Source: Gigaspora rosea
Taxonomy: Eukaryota; Glomeromycota; Glomeromycetes; Diversisporales; Gigasporaceae
Length of the DNA: 64,000 nucleotides
Direction of reading: 5' to 3'
NCBI GenBank assembly: GCA_003550325.1
Contig: QKWP01000630.1
Location: forward strand, 1 to 64,000
Position 1 is the stretch's first letter; every line of letters begins with the position of its first letter. Positions 61,361 to 64,000 of this stretch are shown here, in pieces. Below the pieces are notes generated by a model. It ran no database searches. It saw only the letters and a list, made by a program, of their open reading frames with translations, and had not been told where the DNA came from. Made by a program: the position numbers and the translations under genes.

Positions 61361-62198
61361 TTTTTAAGTTGTATTTGAGAAACTCGTATATTAATATTTA
61401 AAAAGAAGACCCAATTTCGAATATGTTGTCACAGATAGAATTTATTAAAAGCAGCATTGACAATTTGCGATTTAGATCCTTTAGGAACAACGGATAAGAC
61501 CTAACAAAGTTACTACTAATCAAAACTATCTTATCACCAAAAAGAAGTTCATTTTAATAATATCTCTTATATCGCTGTCAACAGCCTTGGGAGCATAGTA
61601 ATTTACTATCAGATCTTTATCCCAATCAATTAAAGTTGTTTTATAAAGTAATTTTGCCAAATCAGACCCCTTTTCAATATTACAGGTCAAACTACCATTT
61701 AGTATAGCTATTGGAATTTTAAATCTAGAATGTGCAGTATGTCCACTATGTAATAACAAAGCTGCAATTTCTAAAAAAGCTACTGTGAGGGTAACTCGAT
61801 TAAGTTGTGTACATATGTGAGATATATTCATATAAATAAGTCTTTTCACTTCCAGCCTGCCCATCAACAAATAGTACACTACTATTATCTTGATTAATAA
61901 AATGAATTATCTCACTGAATACTACCTGTTGCTTTTTATTTAGTAAATCTATTTTAGCAAGCTCACTTGTATTAATATTATAGGACAACTTTTCTAAAAG
62001 CAATATTGAAAATTCATTATTAATTAATTTAGCTGACAATTCTGGCAAATCGTAATCAGAGATAGTTTTTGAATACCTTCATAATAATGCATTTAAATAT
62101 TAAAGAATGGCTTAAATTAGATATTAGCAATTGGAATACCAGTATATGCAAAATCTTTTGACATTGCTTCAAAGTTTTCATTTCACAACTAGCATATA
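61361..62198 (-). pseudogene. Helitron/Pif1-type helicase relic, Walker-A part
   Basis: The minus strand gives KKQQVVFSEIIHFINQDNSS then VLFVDGQAGSEKTYLYEYI (about 61815-61930), a Walker A (usually GxxGTGKT) with Gly-Lys changed to Glu-Lys. It is followed by EIAALLLHSGHTAHSRFKIP (61695-61755) and NIEKGSDLAKLL, all typical of Helitron helicases. DEAP-type Walker B is degraded (WDKDLI). A frameshift near 61810 separates the two frames. Confidence 0.8.
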
Positions 62199-62723
62199 GG
62201 AGGCATCCATAAATAATGTTATGTACCTCTCATAGTAGCACTGGACCCTCCTACTATACAAAAAAATTTTCAAAATCCATATGTTTATATATAAAATTTT
62301 ACAAAAACTTGGATATATTGTAACACAGTAATTCGACTTAGGTGATTTAGATACTATTTGATTCATCACAGTGAGACAAATTCAATGGTACCAAAATCAT
62401 ATCATTTGGATCACTGGATCGAAAGATATTTGCAAAAAACTATTAGTTATATAGCAATTTTATAAGAAAAGATATAACCAATAGTGTTTGGCCAATAACT
62501 TTTGATCCAGTAATCCAAATAAAATGAAATCGGTACCATTTGACTCCTCTCACTGGGTTGAATCGAATGGTACCAAAATCATTAAACTTGGACCAATGGG
62601 TCAGTTTTTAGCCAATTTTTTCTAAAAAATTTGCGTTATATTTTTTTGACCCTCCTACTTATTGAGAAAAACATTATCGTTCATTCAACCCCTCTTTTGT
62701 ATAATGTTATTTATGGATGCCCC
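62199..62723. mobile_element. 525-bp foldback MITE with the shared module
   Basis: Flanked by ATA. The ends are GGAGGCATCCATAAATAATG and CATTATTTATGGATGCCCC-type TATTTATGGATGCCCC. Two opposed modules: CAGTGAGACAAATTCAATGG, TACCAAAATCAT, TTGGATCACTGGATCGAAAG (62365-62420) and its mirror at 62480-62590. It interrupts the helicase relic and is the same family as 43284-44393. Confidence 0.8.
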
Positions 62724-63680
62724 ATATCTGCAATGTCGGTAAAGATTAAAAGCATTCTGAAAAGAGCACGTAATTGTTTGGGCATTTGAAATTGTCATAC
62801 TTCAATCATACATTAACAATAACCATTATTGTTTTCAAGAAAACTATGTAGTAGAACACTTTCTTTAGATGTTTCACATGTAATACTATTTACTTTTTTA
62901 AGATTGTTATAACTTCTGGCTTTTTTAACTTTAGTTAGAAGTAATCGTAAATAATATCGTTTACCTAATTTGTTTGTTAGTTAATTACAATAATATTTTC
63001 TAATAAAAAAACTCACAATATAAATACTTACTCTCATTTGGATGTGCCATATAAATTCTTCCAATATAATCTTTATGCTTATATTTAGTCTACTTTCTAA
63101 TTTTTTTATTCCATATATAATGTATTAGAAAATTAGTATAGAGTAAATTTTTTGCTTTGGAATCTTTAGCATTCTTTTGAAAGTACTCAATAAGTGTTGT
63201 ACATCATTTCCTTTTAGCTATAGCTATTTCACTTAAATTGCTACTTTCAGCAAAATTAACCCTTTGTTGATCTTGAAGATGTAGCTGCAAACATGTGACT
63301 GCTAGATATATTCTATTTATTTTAAATCCCAAGACTCTTTAAGCTGCTTCTGGTGCTAAAATCCAGTGAGCTTCTACAAAACTTCAGATTTTATCAGTGG
63401 TAACTAGTTGGTTTTGTGCTTCAATTAGCAGATTATTCTGTGTAATATCAACAATTGCTCTATCATGGCCTTTATATACATATTTAAATAAATATTAACT
63501 GCCTTAATACTAGTACAGATTTCTACATTAATATGGCAGTTGTACTTTGCTAAAAGGAATACTGTATATTGTGTGGCACAATCCAATGATTGTCAATTGT
63601 AATTAATCAATTTTCTACTTTCTTTTCAATTTGATAACTATCTTGCCAATACTGATATATTGGATACTGTATATTGCCAA
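62724..63680 (-). pseudogene. Helitron RepHel relic, upstream part
   Basis: Minus-strand fragments such as YYLRLLLTKVKKARSYNNLK (about 62890-62950), VNSITCETSKESVLL, YIGRIYMAHPNES (63030-63070) and ILAPEAA-RVLGFKINRIYLA (63290-63365) follow the order of the region between Rep and helicase in Helitron proteins. Stops are frequent. The Rep catalytic HUH/Tyr motifs were not found and may lie beyond the window. Confidence 0.65.
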
Positions 63681-63684
63681 ATAT

Positions 63685-63815
63685 AAGCTACCTCCTAAAA
63701 TAAGCTATTCCCCAGTTTTGATCCAAAAACATAAAAATGCCTTTGACCTGGAAATAAGATACCCCTTTTGTAGTACCAATATATAATTAACAAAATTTTA
63801 GTTTCAAAAATAAGC
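63685..63815. mobile_element. short TIR element with AAAATAAGCT ends
   Basis: CCAAATATAAGCTACCTCCT at the left and CAAAAATAAGCTACCC at the right; an inner AAAATAAGCTATTCCCC. Possibly related to 6119-6403. Confidence 0.4.
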
Positions 63816-63820
63816 TACCC

Positions 63821-64000
63821 TAGGGTTCCGAAGTTCAGTTCAGTTCAATAGAGGTTCAGGTTCAATGAACCTGAACCTGCTCTAAAAGTTCAATACTGAA
63901 CCTGAACTTAAAATTATTGAACATGAACCTGAACCTGAACTTAAAAAAAGTTCAGGTTCATAATATATGCACATGTTTACCTAAATCACAAAGTTAGTAA
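63821..64000. mobile_element. word-type element, TTCAGGTTCA core, left part
   Basis: It starts TAGGGTTCCGAAGTTCAG after AGCTACCC and continues with AGGTTCAATGAACCTGAACC palindromic words to the window end. The terminus is shared with the element ending at 1255, the words are not. The right end is outside the window. Confidence 0.6.

Overview
This is a very AT-rich, intron-bearing eukaryotic window that is almost entirely mobile-element sequence. The best guess for the source is an arbuscular mycorrhizal fungus (Glomeromycotina, Rhizophagus/Gigaspora-like). That is an inference from three things: the one intact gene looks like a receptor-like membrane-protein family I associate with those genomes, the transposase relics (MULE, an unclassified DDE family, pogo, hAT, Helitron) have a glomeromycotan flavour, and gene density is extremely low. 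There is one assembly gap (52783-53109, all N).

Layout. 1-1255: a 10-bp minisatellite with 40-bp higher-order structure, three ~210-bp direct repeats and a TTTGA-word repeat. 3172-5371: relic of an unclassified DDE transposase-like gene. 6100-10775: small inverted-repeat elements and a ~2-kb TIR element (8808-10775) filled with a hairpin array. 11713-14937: relic MULE transposase with a pogo-type MITE inside. 16937-17821: tRNA-headed SINE on the minus strand. 18722-25700: foldback elements, then a 1.56-kb non-autonomous element with a perfect 8-bp target duplication that carries a MITE within it. 29605-33372 (minus): the single intact-looking gene, nine exons and about 1024 residues, with a signal peptide, a large glycosylation-rich ectodomain and several C-terminal membrane helices. 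33900-47100: a dense field of MITEs, one SINE and several nested insertions. 50045-53502: Harbinger-like element containing a decayed pogo transposase (50364-52092), the gap and a hairpin. 56395-58490: hAT transposase relic split by a 1-kb SINE. 59385-63690 (minus): decayed Helitron RepHel helicase interrupted by two MITEs, with a plausible CTAG-T terminus.

The most interesting signals are not genes. (1) At least a dozen short elements have hAT-like termini and 8-bp target duplications, and most of them are built from reiterated short palindromic 'words' that differ from element to element. (2) A ~65-bp module (GTCTCANTGAGAC, ~35 nt, then a TGGATTACTGGATC-type block and AAGAT) recurs inside structurally unrelated elements. 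(3) A second module (AGTAAACTTGTTCAGCA then AAAATACA) also recurs across element families. (4) One MITE family carries tandem telomere-like CCCTAA units between its TIRs. No genes here form a pathway. The window is best read as one host gene in a deeply nested transposon graveyard.
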